Assembly: GCF_048820915.1 (NCBI RefSeq)
Contig: NZ_JBMERR010000022.1
Location: 1 to 64,000, forward strand
Source of the DNA: Cribrihabitans_A pelagius
GTDB taxonomy: Bacteria; Pseudomonadota; Alphaproteobacteria; Rhodobacterales; Rhodobacteraceae
Reading direction: 5' to 3'
DNA length: 64,000 bases
In this document: positions 1-8,096 of the stretch, piece by piece
Position numbering within the stretch: position 1 is the stretch's first letter
How the letters are laid out: each line of letters opens with the position of its first letter
Made by a program: the position numbers and the translations under genes
The notes under the pieces: model-generated
Database searches by the model: none
Told to the model about the DNA's origin: nothing
Seen by the model: only the letters and a program-made list of their open reading frames with translations

Positions 1-183
1 CGACAGGCAGAACTGGATCGCCGCGTTCGAGAAGACCGGTGGGCGCCCTGGCCGTCCTTCATGCGGCGCGAGCCAGGTCATCTCTTTATCCAGCCAGATC
101 AGAAGCGAACCGCGCTTCCTGAGCGCATCGTTGTAGCTGGACCAATTCGTCGTGCGGTAGCGGGCAGGTGCGGGCTTACTCAT
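1..183 (-). CDS. IS5-family transposase, N-terminal 61 codons (partial at edge)
   Basis: Translating from the ATG at 183 towards position 1 gives an uninterrupted 61-codon frame beginning MSKPAPARYRTTNWSSYND. It continues with RGSLLIWLDKEMTW and GRPGRPPVFSNAAIQFC. This is the characteristic N-terminus of IS5/IS903-group DDE transposases (TNW-x-YN...RGSL-x-IW-x-D...GRPG). The DDE residues lie outside the window, so activity cannot be judged. The gene lies inside the insertion sequence that breaks the neighbouring recombinase. Confidence 0.85.
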   Translation of the reverse strand, partial: MSKPAPARYRTTNWSSYNDALRKRGSLLIWLDKEMTWLAPHEGRPGRPPVFSNAAIQFCLS

Positions 184-249
184 CGGCCCCGTCTAACCGC
201 ATGGATTCGTGATGTGAATCCTTAGCAGTAAGAGTTCTGCAACAACGCC
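1..249 (-). mobile_element. IS5-family (IS903-like) insertion sequence, right end only
   Basis: This is the terminal part of an insertion sequence that continues off the left edge. Read on the minus strand, its outer end begins GGCGTTGTTGCAGAAC at 249, resembling the IS903-type terminal repeat (GGCTTTGTTGAA...). A transposase start follows about 65 bp inside. The end abuts the recombinase reading frame at 250, so the element is inserted in that gene. IS903-group elements usually make 9-bp target duplications. The flank copy here would be 250-258, and its partner lies outside the window. Confidence 0.8.
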
Positions 250-1229
250 TGGCCGGTGACCAGCGAGACCTGTTCGATGGCGAAGCCAGCCTCGAACAAG
301 CGGCTAGTGCCTTCATGGCGCAGATCGTGGAAATGAAGGTCCTTCACACTGACCTCGACGCAGGCGCGTCGGAAGGCCGTTCCGACTGATCTCGAATTGT
401 AGGGAAAGATCCGGCCTTTTGCGTGCCCGAGTTCCTTTGCCTGTTCGGTGGCTAACGCCCAGGCATCGAACCCCGTGGCGGCGAAGAGTGGGATCCGCTG
501 GTCGTTCCCGGTCTTGTTACGCGGGTCTTTGCGGTCGCGGATCATGAGCATCCGGCGGTCGACGTCGAGATCGGTCCATTCGATGCGGCAGATCTCGTCG
601 AGCCGCATCGCCGTGGCCACCGCGAATTTCACGATCCGTGTCATCGGCAGGGTCAGGCGTTCGTTGTCATCGAAGCAACGGAAGAGGCGGTTCAACTCGT
701 CCGTGGTGGGGCGACGATCCCGCTCCGTGCCTTTGCCGATCAGCCCGAGACGCTTGAGCGCGACACGCGCCAGATCAACGGGTTCCGGAGAGATGTCGAG
801 CCCGTGCACAGCCGCCGCGTGGGTGATGATCATCTTGATCACGCCGATATCGATCCCGAGAGTCACCGGACCTGCGCCTTGATCGACGCGCATCTTGCCG
901 TAGTCGATCAGATTCTGCCGGTCGAGGTGCCCGATCTTCTCCTTGCCCAGATCGCGTTTGAGCGTCGTGAGCGTTGCCGCCTTGCTGCGTCGGGGCGGTT
1001 TCCCTACCTCGCACATATCGGCTATATGAAGATCGATGAGGTCGCCAAAGGTCTGGAGGCGGGATACGGATGACTTGTTCGGTGCCAGCCCCTGATCGAC
1101 CCGGGTCTCCGCCTGGCGGGCCCAGCGATGGGCGTCGTCGCGGCGGAGGAACGTCTCGCTCGCGTAGCGGCCCTTTCGTCTGATCTGGACCCGGTAGGCA
1201 CCGGAGGGGAGCTTGGTGATGGAGGCCAT
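222..1229 (-). pseudogene. Tyrosine recombinase (dusA-type island integrase), truncated by IS
   Basis: Site-specific recombinase of the phage-integrase family. The start chosen is the ATG at 1229 (MASITKLPSGAYRV), because the residues upstream read like non-coding sequence. The N-terminal arm-binding domain (KLPSGAYRVQIRRKGR) and SAM-like core are followed by the catalytic Arg I region (AVATAMRLDEICRIEW) and the HxxR box (HDLRHEGTSRLFE). The frame then reaches VSLVTG and is diverted into the insertion sequence at 249, stopping at 222. The expected VTGH...Y segment with the nucleophilic tyrosine is missing here, so the product should be inactive. The gene is divergent from dusA, matching the known class of integrases of islands that insert in the dusA 5' end. 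The displaced 3' part should lie beyond the insertion sequence. Confidence 0.85.
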
Positions 1230-1339
1230 TTTAGTGTGCGCTGTGTGTGCAATGAGTCGTAGAGGGGCAAATTCGGGGATATTGGGGCGTATTCCTGCGC
1301 AGCAACTTTGCCCCGCAACAGTTTGAAGATACAAGAAAT

Positions 1340-2380
1340 ATGCAAATAAATCAACATGCTACACTTTCTATCGCGCCTATGATGGACTGGACCGACCGTC
1401 ACTGCCGCTACCTGCACAGGCTGCTCAGCCGGGAGGCGCTGCTCTATACCGAGATGGTCACTGCTCCGGCGCTGGTGCGGGGCGGGGCGCTGCATCTCCT
1501 GGACTTCAACCCCGAGGAACACCCGGTGGCGCTGCAACTGGGCGGCTCGGACCCGGAGGAGCTGGCGCAGGCGGCGCGGATCGGGGCGGAGGCCGGTTAT
1601 GACGAGATTAACCTCAACTGCGGCTGCCCCAGCGACCGGGTGCAGTCGGGGGCCTTTGGCGCGGTCTTGATGCAGACGCCCGATCTGGCCGCCGAGTGTG
1701 TCGCCGCGATGCGGGCAGGCTGCGATGTGGAGGTGACCGTGAAATGCCGCATCGGGGTCGATGAGCAAGTGCCGGAAGAGGTGTTGCCGCAGTTTCTGGA
1801 GAAGATCCGCGCGGCCGGCTGCCAGCGCGTCACGATCCATGCCCGCAAGGCTTGGCTGCAAGGCTTGAGCCCGAAGGAAAACCGCGACATCCCGCCGCTC
1901 GACTACGAACTGGTGCACCGGATGAAGGCGGAGTTCGCCGATCTGCACATCTCGATCAACGGCGGCATCGCAACGCTGGCGGAGGCCGGGGACCACTTGG
2001 CGCGCGGGCTTGACGGGGTGATGATCGGCCGCGCCGCCTATCACCAGCCGGCCGATATCCTCTGCGCCGCAGATCCGGAAATCTTCGGCACCGGCAGTGC
2101 CAGCGATCCGGCAGAGGCCGTGCGCGCGATGCTGCCCTATATCGAGGCGCAGCTCAGCAAGGGCGCCAAGCTTGCCCAGGTCACCCGCCACATGCTGGGT
2201 CTGTTTGCGGGTCGGCCGGGCGCGCGGCAGTGGCGGCGGATGCTCTCCGAGGGCGCCTGCCGCAAGGGGGCCGGCCCCGAGCTGGTGGAAGAGGCGCTGG
2301 CGCAGGTGAGCGTGCAAACCTCAGGCCGGGCCGCAACCCGGGCCGCAAACTCCGGCGCCCAGCCATCGCAGGCCCTGTGA
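1340..2380 (+). CDS. dusA: tRNA-dihydrouridine synthase A
   Basis: FMN-dependent enzyme that reduces uridines in the D-loop of tRNAs (U20/U20a in the E. coli enzyme). The 346-residue product has the DusA signature SIAPMMDWTDRHCRYLHR at residues 10-27. NLNCGCPSDRVQ lies at 91-102, with Cys96 in the position of the catalytic cysteine. KCRIG is at 135-139, and the family C-terminal block TRHMLGLFAGRPGARQW follows. The first nine residues (MQINQHATL) are AT-rich and unlike the rest of the gene. This fits an integration event that replaced the 5' end and promoter, with the island's recombinase divergent and 110 bp away. Confidence 0.93.
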   Translation: MQINQHATLSIAPMMDWTDRHCRYLHRLLSREALLYTEMVTAPALVRGGALHLLDFNPEEHPVALQLGGSDPEELAQAARIGAEAGYDEINLNCGCPSDRVQSGAFGAVLMQTPDLAAECVAAMRAGCDVEVTVKCRIGVDEQVPEEVLPQFLEKIRAAGCQRVTIHARKAWLQGLSPKENRDIPPLDYELVHRMKAEFADLHISINGGIATLAEAGDHLARGLDGVMIGRAAYHQPADILCAADPEIFGTGSASDPAEAVRAMLPYIEAQLSKGAKLAQVTRHMLGLFAGRPGARQWRRMLSEGACRKGAGPELVEEALAQVSVQTSGRAATRAANSGAQPSQAL

Positions 2381-2471
2381 CGAAACGCAGCGGCGCGGGC
2401 GCTAGTCCCTTGTGAAACCGGGCACAACGCGGCTAAGCCTTTGCGGGTGACGAAAAACCCGAGGTGCGCCC

Positions 2472-3326
2472 ATGCCTGATCCCGCCCTGACTGCCGCTCT
2501 CCTGCCTGCGCCTGCGCTGCTTGCCCAGATGGCGGTGCTGCTGGCGGTGACGGGCGCCTTCGCGGGCGTTCTGGCCGGGCTTCTTGGGGTCGGCGGCGGC
2601 ATCGTCTTAGTTCCTGCGTTCTTTTATATTTTCCAGGCGCTTGGCTATGGCAGCAGCCAGCTCATGCAGATCTGCCTCGCGACCTCTCTGGCCACCATCA
2701 TCGTGACTTCGCTGCGCTCTGTGCTGAGCCACAACAAGAAGGGCGCGGTGGATTGGGAGATCTTGCGCGGCTGGGGGATTGGTATCGCCGCGGGCGCGGT
2801 TCTGGGGGTGATTGCCGCCTCGGCGCTGCGCTCGGCGGTGCTGCAGGGGGTGTTCGGAGCACTGGCGTTGGTGGTCGGCTGCTATATGGGGCTTGGCCGC
2901 TCCGGCTGGCGCCTCGGTGCGGCGATGCCCAAGGGCGGCAAGCGGCTGGCGCTGTCGCCCGCGGTCGGCTTCCTGTCGGTGCTGATGGGGATTGGCGGCG
3001 GCAGCTTCGGGGTGCCGCTGATGACGCTGCACGGCGTCACGGTGCATCGCGCGGTCGCCACCGCGGCGGGGTTCGGGGTGATCATCGCGGTGCCCTCGGT
3101 GGCCGGATTCCTGCTGTTGGAGATCGATCCCGCCCGCCGCCCGCCGTTCACCATCGGGGCTGTCAACCTGGCCGCGTTCTTCATCGTCATCGCGATGACC
3201 CTGATCACCGCGCCCTGGGGCGTGAAGCTGGCGCATGCGATGGACCCGAAACCGTTGAAGCGTGTGTTCGGCGCCTTCCTCGTTCTGGTGGCGCTCAACA
3301 TGCTCCGCAAGGCGGCGGGGTACTGA
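2472..3326 (+). CDS. Sulfite exporter TauE/SafE family membrane protein
   Basis: Predicted inner-membrane transporter of 284 residues with about eight hydrophobic segments. The glycine-rich TauE/SafE repeat occurs twice: AGLLGVGGGIVLVPAFF near residues 35-51 and LMGIGGGSFGVPLMTLHGV near 170-190. Members export or import small organic sulfur or carboxylate anions such as sulfite and sulfoacetate, but the substrate here cannot be read from sequence. A GAGG Shine-Dalgarno lies just before the ATG. The next gene starts 5 bp downstream, so the two are probably cotranscribed. Confidence 0.88.
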   Translation: MPDPALTAALLPAPALLAQMAVLLAVTGAFAGVLAGLLGVGGGIVLVPAFFYIFQALGYGSSQLMQICLATSLATIIVTSLRSVLSHNKKGAVDWEILRGWGIGIAAGAVLGVIAASALRSAVLQGVFGALALVVGCYMGLGRSGWRLGAAMPKGGKRLALSPAVGFLSVLMGIGGGSFGVPLMTLHGVTVHRAVATAAGFGVIIAVPSVAGFLLLEIDPARRPPFTIGAVNLAAFFIVIAMTLITAPWGVKLAHAMDPKPLKRVFGAFLVLVALNMLRKAAGY

Positions 3327-3330
3327 AGGC

Positions 3331-4125
3331 ATGGGGCTGCTGGAGGATTACCAGAACAAAGGCTGGGTGCGCTTCCCCTGGGACGCGCAGATCGCGGCCT
3401 GGGCGCGGGCGGCGCTGCCGCAGGGCATATCTGCACTGCACAATCCGGCCAATGCCGAGTGGCTGCAATGCGAAGGCACCTGGTTCATCGGTGTCGATGC
3501 ACTGCCCAATGACGCGGCGGGCCGGCTGCCGGACGGCCCCGCGCTGGCCGGCGCGCCCATCGATTTCATCACCCGCCGCATCGGCCGGCTTCCCGATCTG
3601 CACCGGGCGCAGGTGTCTTCTGTTTTTCCCGGCTATCCGCGCCCGCGTCCCGGCGAAGGGGAGGGTGCGTTCCGCTACCGGCTGAAGCGCGATGCGGCGC
3701 ATGTGGACGGGGTGAAGATGTTCGGCGCGCAGCGCCGCCGCCGAGTTGAGGAGCCGCACGCCTGGGTGCTGGGCCTGCCGCTCAACGAAAGCAGCCCCGA
3801 CGCCGCGCCTCTGGTGATCTGGGAGGGGAGCCACCGCATCATGCGCCGCGCCTTCCTCGCGGCCTTTGAGGGCGTGCCGCCGCAGGACTGGGCGGAGGTG
3901 GATGTGACCGACGCTTACACCGCCGCCCGCGCCGAAGTCTTCGCGACCTGCCCGCGCATCGAGGTCGCGGCCAAGCCCGGCCAATCCTGCCTGATGCACC
4001 GGCTCTGCCTGCACGGGGTCGCACCCTGGGGCGAGGCGGCCGAGGCGCCGAAGGAGGGCCGGATGATCGCTTATTTCAGGCCGGAGATTGCGGATTGGAC
4101 AGCAGGGTGGCTGGCGGAAGCGTAA
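3331..4125 (+). CDS. Putative Fe(II)/2-oxoglutarate oxygenase-like protein
   Basis: 264-residue cytoplasmic protein, started at the ATG 5 bp after the TauE/SafE gene. I do not recognise a named family with certainty. It carries a plausible 2OG-oxygenase facial triad: H124-V-D126 (AAHVDGVK), then H228 (CLHGVAPW), followed by Arg244 or Arg250 (GRMIAYFRPE) as possible 2-oxoglutarate anchor. The spacing of about 100 residues and the IWEGSH segment at 163-168 resemble phytanoyl-CoA-dioxygenase-like proteins. Tight coupling to an anion exporter suggests a shared substrate pathway, but that is inference. Confidence 0.6.
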   Translation: MGLLEDYQNKGWVRFPWDAQIAAWARAALPQGISALHNPANAEWLQCEGTWFIGVDALPNDAAGRLPDGPALAGAPIDFITRRIGRLPDLHRAQVSSVFPGYPRPRPGEGEGAFRYRLKRDAAHVDGVKMFGAQRRRRVEEPHAWVLGLPLNESSPDAAPLVIWEGSHRIMRRAFLAAFEGVPPQDWAEVDVTDAYTAARAEVFATCPRIEVAAKPGQSCLMHRLCLHGVAPWGEAAEAPKEGRMIAYFRPEIADWTAGWLAEA

Positions 4126-4325
4126 TGCCCCTTGCGCCCGGAACAAGCCGCAGGCGCCGGGCGCGCGCTTGCCTGTCCCGGCGGGTGGGCGCTTCTGACA
4201 GCGCAGTGCAACAGCGCGGCCTGGCAGGTGTCTTGCTTGGATAAAGCGTCTGTTTCCAGCCTATTAGGGGGCATCGCGCGGGCAGGCGCGCGGCTTTGGC
4301 CGATAGGTCAGCCTTGCTGCCCGGT

Positions 4326-4372
4326 TGTTTCGCGCGCGAAACATCACGTCAGCACGTGTTCCGCGTGGTTTC
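4326..4372. promoter_or_regulatory. 18-bp palindrome plus parS-like half-conserved motif
   Basis: A perfect palindrome TGTTTCGCGCGCGAAACA (4326-4343) is followed 13 bp later by TGTTCCGCGTGGTTTC (4357-4372). Both sit between convergent genes. The outer arms TGTTTC/GAAACA match the ParB-binding parS arms, and the second motif matches TGTTCCACGTGG at 11 of 12 positions. However, the first has a 6-bp rather than a 4-bp core. No parAB lies in the window. This could be a parS-like or nucleoid-protein site, or a chance dyad. Confidence 0.35.
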
Positions 4373-4399
4373 CAGGCGGTAAGGGTGCGGCGCGCCGCG

Positions 4400-4633
4400 T
4401 TAACCGCGGTTGAGGCGGGCGGCGCGGCCGCCGCGGCGCTTGGTGAGCTGGCCTGCGCGGTCGGGCAGGGCTTCCATCACCGCAGCGCGTTCGTCATTGC
4501 TCATCCGGGACCAGTCCCGGATCTCGTCCAGCGAGCGGTAGCAGCCAGTGCAAATGCGCGCCTCCGGGTGGACGACGCAGATCTTCACGCAGGGTGACTG
4601 AATTTCGTCGCGTTTCCAAACTTCGCCGCTCAT
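4400..4633 (-). CDS. DUF1289 family small zinc-binding-like protein
   Basis: 77-residue protein with the four-cysteine DUF1289 signature: C15 and C19 (SPCVKIC), then C28 and C31 (ICTGC). YRSLDEIRDWSRMSNDERAAVM follows, a helical block typical of the family. The tail is Arg/Gly-rich. The family is widespread in Proteobacteria and its function is unknown; the cysteines suggest metal binding. It begins 3 bp after the end of ruvX and is probably the last gene of a ccmI-ruvX-DUF1289 transcription unit. Confidence 0.88.
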   Translation of the reverse strand: MSGEVWKRDEIQSPCVKICVVHPEARICTGCYRSLDEIRDWSRMSNDERAAVMEALPDRAGQLTKRRGGRAARLNRG

Positions 4634-4636
4634 TGC

Positions 4637-5110
4637 TCATCCGTTCCTGATATGCCGCATCCGGTCCAATGCGCCTTGGAGAATATAGGACGCGGCGACA
4701 TGGTCGATAACCTCGGCGCGGCGTTTTCGTGTCGTATCCGCCTCCAAAAGCGCGCGTTCGGCGGCCACGGTGCTGAGGCGCTCGTCCCAGAAGCCGATCG
4801 GCAGCTCGGCCAGCTTTGAGAGGTTGCGGGCAAAGGCGCGGGTCGATTGGCAGCGCGGGCCCTCGGAGCCGTCCATGTTGCGCGGCAGGCCAAGAAGGAT
4901 GCCGCCGAGGCCGCGCGCCGCGGCGATCTCCAGCAGGCGGGCGCTGTCGAGGGTGAATTTCTTGCGCTTCACCGTCTCCAGCGGTGTCGCCACGGTGCCC
5001 AAGCCGTCGGAGACGGCAACGCCGATGGTCTTGGTGCCGAGGTCGAGCCCCATCAGCGCGCTCATCGGCGGCAGGGCGGCGGCGAAATCTTCGAAGGCGT
5101 CGTGGATCAT
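4637..5110 (-). CDS. ruvX: Putative pre-16S rRNA nuclease / Holliday junction resolvase-like RuvX (YqgF)
   Basis: 157-residue RNase H-like protein of the RuvX/YqgF family, which acts in 16S rRNA 5'-end maturation and was formerly assigned as a resolvase. The first catalytic strand is LMGLDLGTKTIGVAVSD (residues 19-35, Asp23). GLPRNMDGSEGPR and DERLSTVAAE follow, then the last acidic motif DHVAASYILQ. Its ATG overlaps the ccmI stop by 4 bp (5107-5110), indicating translational coupling. An internal Met at residue 17 (MSALMGLDLG) could be the true start. Confidence 0.92.
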   Translation of the reverse strand: MIHDAFEDFAAALPPMSALMGLDLGTKTIGVAVSDGLGTVATPLETVKRKKFTLDSARLLEIAAARGLGGILLGLPRNMDGSEGPRCQSTRAFARNLSKLAELPIGFWDERLSTVAAERALLEADTTRKRRAEVIDHVAASYILQGALDRMRHIRNG

Positions 5111-6345
5111 TGTGCCACTCCTGCGGATTGGGCGGCGGCAGTAAGCTGTTCCTGGGCCGCGTCATTGCCGGTAAAGGCGGCCTGCGCTTCGCCGTAGATT
5201 GCCCGTGCGCGGTCCGTCTCGCCCAGAACGCCAAGCGCGGCGATGAGGCGGGCCCATTCCTCGGCCGCGCCGCCTTCGGAGGCGAGCCGTTCCGACAGGC
5301 GCGAGACCATGCCGCGGATCATCTCCTGCTGCGCTTCGGGGTCCATTTCGCTGGCATTGGCGATGTCCTCGGCGCTGGGGCCGGGCAGGGCGGGGGCGCC
5401 GCCGGAGGGCGGTGTGACCGGGCGGTAGTCGACGCCGGCGCGGGCGGCCATCTCCCCGATCCGGGCTTCGATGCCTTGGACCCACGGCGCCCCGGCCGGG
5501 CCGTCGCGCAGGGTCTCCTCCCAGATCCGGAAGGCGGCGTCGGGCCGGCCGGCCTGGCCCAGCATCACGCCCATGTAATAGCGCGCGGGACCGGAGCGGG
5601 GATCGCGCGCGAGGGCGGCTTTCAGCGCCTCTTCTGCCTCGGGCGAGACGTAGCCGCCGGCGGCGAGGATCATCAGCTCGGCGAGCTCGCCGTAGTCCCG
5701 GGCGGTGGCGGCATCGCCTTTCAGGCGGATCACGTTCTGCTTGGCGGCATAGGCGGCGCGGAAGTTGCCGAGGTTGGCCTCATGCTGGGCCAAGAGCGCC
5801 TGGCCCTGGGGATCGTCCGTGCGCTTGGCCGCGGTTTTGCGCAGCTGTGCGACCAGGCTTGCGTAGCTTTCCTCCACCTCCGGGCCGGGCAGCGCGGGCA
5901 GGCGGGCCTCGGCCTCGGCTTGGCCGGGGCGGCTGGCGGCGCGCTCCTGCGCCAGGCTGATGCGGTGCTTCAGGCCCAGGTCGCCGTAGCCGGGCGCGCC
6001 GAGGTGCCAGTAAAGGCCCAGGGTGCCGCCGATCATCAAAAGCGCGGCCAGCAGCGCGGCAGCGCGGGTGAGCGTCTTTGGCTGGGGGCTGCCGCTGCGG
6101 TGCTTCTGCAACTGGGCGTCGGCGGCGAGGATGCGGCGGGAGATCTCGGTGCGGGTGCGCTCGGCGTCGGCTTCTCCGATCACGCCGCGCGCGAGGTCCT
6201 TGTCCACGTCGCGCAGCTGCTGCCGGTAGAGGCGCAGGTCATAAGCCGCGGCCGGCTCGCCCAGGTGGCGGCCGCGCAGCAGCGCCAGGGCAACCAGCAG
6301 CGCCGCCGAGGCGGCGATGAGGGCAGATACTATCCAGAAGGCCAT
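5107..6345 (-). CDS. ccmI: Cytochrome c biogenesis protein CcmI
   Basis: Membrane-anchored apocytochrome c chaperone that binds the C-terminus of apocytochromes and hands them to the haem lyase. The 412-residue product has an N-terminal membrane segment (FWIVSALIAASAALLVALALL). A cytoplasmic stretch RLYRQQLRDVDKDLARGVIGEADAERTRTEISRRIL is the CcmI/CycH signature. A second membrane segment lies near residues 93-112, and periplasmic TPR-like repeats follow to the C-terminus. It lies about 33 kb from the ccmABCDG cluster of this window, as is common in Rhodobacterales. It leads a unit with ruvX and the DUF1289 gene. Confidence 0.92.
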   Translation of the reverse strand: MAFWIVSALIAASAALLVALALLRGRHLGEPAAAYDLRLYRQQLRDVDKDLARGVIGEADAERTRTEISRRILAADAQLQKHRSGSPQPKTLTRAAALLAALLMIGGTLGLYWHLGAPGYGDLGLKHRISLAQERAASRPGQAEAEARLPALPGPEVEESYASLVAQLRKTAAKRTDDPQGQALLAQHEANLGNFRAAYAAKQNVIRLKGDAATARDYGELAELMILAAGGYVSPEAEEALKAALARDPRSGPARYYMGVMLGQAGRPDAAFRIWEETLRDGPAGAPWVQGIEARIGEMAARAGVDYRPVTPPSGGAPALPGPSAEDIANASEMDPEAQQEMIRGMVSRLSERLASEGGAAEEWARLIAALGVLGETDRARAIYGEAQAAFTGNDAAQEQLTAAAQSAGVAQ

Positions 6346-6430
6346 TCCGTCTCCGATCTTTGCTGCTCATCTATAGGCGGGGGGGCGTGAAAAAAAGGGC
6401 CAATCTGCCGCGGGCGCTCCTGTATCCCCC

Positions 6431-6572
6431 GGCGCGGGTCAAGGCCGCAAGGCCGCCGCGCATCGCAGGCAGGTCCCAACGCGGCGGCGATTTGGCTGCG
6501 GCTGGGCAGTCTCTAGAGAGTGTGTGCGGACATTGCCGGGATAAACTGCCAGCCACGCCCGTTCGGATCGCC
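6431..6572 (-). repeat. Dispersed about 140-bp intergenic repeat, copy R1
   Basis: Near-full copy, minus orientation, in the 391-bp space between divergent ccmI and soxB. Read on the minus strand, the 5' block is GATCCGAACGGGC, then GGCAGTTTATCCCGGC. The 3' block starts CAGCCGCAGCCAAATCGCC and ends GATGCGCGGCGGCCTTGCGG plus CCTTG. The same blocks in the same order and spacing occur at 33923-34063, 42121-42260 and 61749-61890. The rest of the intergenic space (6573-6736) should carry the sox promoter, but no clear operator was recognised there. Confidence 0.8.
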
Positions 6573-6736
6573 GCCGATGCGCGGCTTTTCCCTGTTGTTT
6601 GAAACCCTTCCTGTCCTTCGCGCGCCACGGCCGCAGAACGGTGTCGCAAATACGCGCAAAGGGGACGATAAACGGCGCGGGTCTTGCGGCGTCCTCGGGC
6701 ATACCAAACCGCAGACACGAACCATCGGATTCGCTC

Positions 6737-7981
6737 ATGAAACGCTATTCAGCCTTTGCCGTCGTGCGGGAAGCCCTGCGCTATCACACCGGATGGGAAC
6801 GCGCCTGGCGCTCGCCCGAACCGAAACGCCATTACGACGTCGTCATCGTGGGCGCCGGCGGCCACGGGCTCGCCACTGCCTACTATCTGGGCAAGAACTT
6901 CGGCATCACCAATGTGGCGGTGCTGGAGAAGGGCTGGCTGGGCGGCGGCAACACCGGGCGCAACACCACCATCATCCGCTCGAACTACCTGCAGGACCCC
7001 TCGGCCGCGATCTACGAGAAGGCGCGCAGCCTCTACGAGACGATGAGCCAGGACCTGAACTACAACGTGATGTTCAGCCCCCGCGGCGTCATCATGCTGG
7101 CCCAGACCGAGCACGAGGTGCGCGGCTACAAGCGCACCGCGCATGCCAACGCGCTGCAGGGGGTTTCGACCGAATGGATCGAGCCTGCGCGGGTGAAAGA
7201 GCTGGTGCCGATCATCAACCTGGAAGGCCCGCGTTACCCGGTGCTGGGGGGCTTGTGGCAGGAGCGCGGCGGCACCGCGCGCCACGACGCGGTGGCCTGG
7301 GGCTATGCGCGGGCCTGCTCGGCGATGGGCATGGACATCATCCAGCAGTGCGAAGTCACCGGCGTGCGGGTGGAGAACGGCCGCATTGCGGGCGTCGACA
7401 CCTCCAGGGGCGCGATCGACTGCGACAAGCTGGGCATGGTGGTGGCGGGCAACTGCTCGGTGCTGTCGGAGAAGGCGGGCTTCCGTCTGCCGGTGGAGAG
7501 CGTGGCGCTGCAGGCGCTGGTTTCCGAGCCGATCAAGCCCTGCATGGATGTGGTGGTGATGGCCAACACGGTGCATGGCTACATGAGCCAGTCCGACAAG
7601 GGTGAAATGGTGATCGGCGGCGGTACTGACGGGTTTAACAACTACACCCAGCGCGGTTCGTTCCACCACATCGAGGAAACCGTGCGCGCCCTGAACGAGA
7701 CCTTCCCGATGGTCAGCCGCCTCAAGATGCTGCGCCAGTGGGGCGGTATCGTCGATGTGACCGGCGACCGCTCGCCGATCCTGTCGAAGACCCCGGTGCA
7801 GAACTGTTTTGTGAACGCAGGCTGGGGCACCGGCGGCTTCAAGGCGATCCCCGGCTCGGGCTGGGCGATGGCGGAGCTGATGGCGACCGGCCACTCGCCG
7901 CTGACCGAGGAGTTCTCGATGAACCGCTTCCGCGAAGGCAAGTTCATCGACGAGAGCGTCGCCGCGGGGGTGGCGCACTGA
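6737..7981 (+). CDS. soxB: Sarcosine oxidase subunit beta
   Basis: Flavoprotein subunit of heterotetrameric sarcosine oxidase. The complex oxidises sarcosine to glycine and passes the methyl carbon to tetrahydrofolate. The 414-residue product has the FAD dinucleotide fold YDVVIVGAGGHGLATAYYL (about 33-51). The family stretches WLGGGNTGRNTTIIRSNYL and FVNAGWGTGGFKAIPGSGWAMAELMATGHSP are present, along with RQWGGIVDVTGDRSPIL. The ATG at 6737 gives the family N-terminus MKRYSAFAVVREAL. Unusually, the next gene is not soxD: about 760 bp holding two other genes intervene. Confidence 0.95.
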   Translation: MKRYSAFAVVREALRYHTGWERAWRSPEPKRHYDVVIVGAGGHGLATAYYLGKNFGITNVAVLEKGWLGGGNTGRNTTIIRSNYLQDPSAAIYEKARSLYETMSQDLNYNVMFSPRGVIMLAQTEHEVRGYKRTAHANALQGVSTEWIEPARVKELVPIINLEGPRYPVLGGLWQERGGTARHDAVAWGYARACSAMGMDIIQQCEVTGVRVENGRIAGVDTSRGAIDCDKLGMVVAGNCSVLSEKAGFRLPVESVALQALVSEPIKPCMDVVVMANTVHGYMSQSDKGEMVIGGGTDGFNNYTQRGSFHHIEETVRALNETFPMVSRLKMLRQWGGIVDVTGDRSPILSKTPVQNCFVNAGWGTGGFKAIPGSGWAMAELMATGHSPLTEEFSMNRFREGKFIDESVAAGVAH

Positions 7982-8096
7982 TGATGCGGGTGCGTGCCCA
8001 TAAAAGCACAATCCGGCCGGCCGCCGCCGGGCGGGGGAACTTTTGCAGCGCTCTGGGCATTTCCCCCCGGTATGCGAACAACTGCAGGAGCAGATC

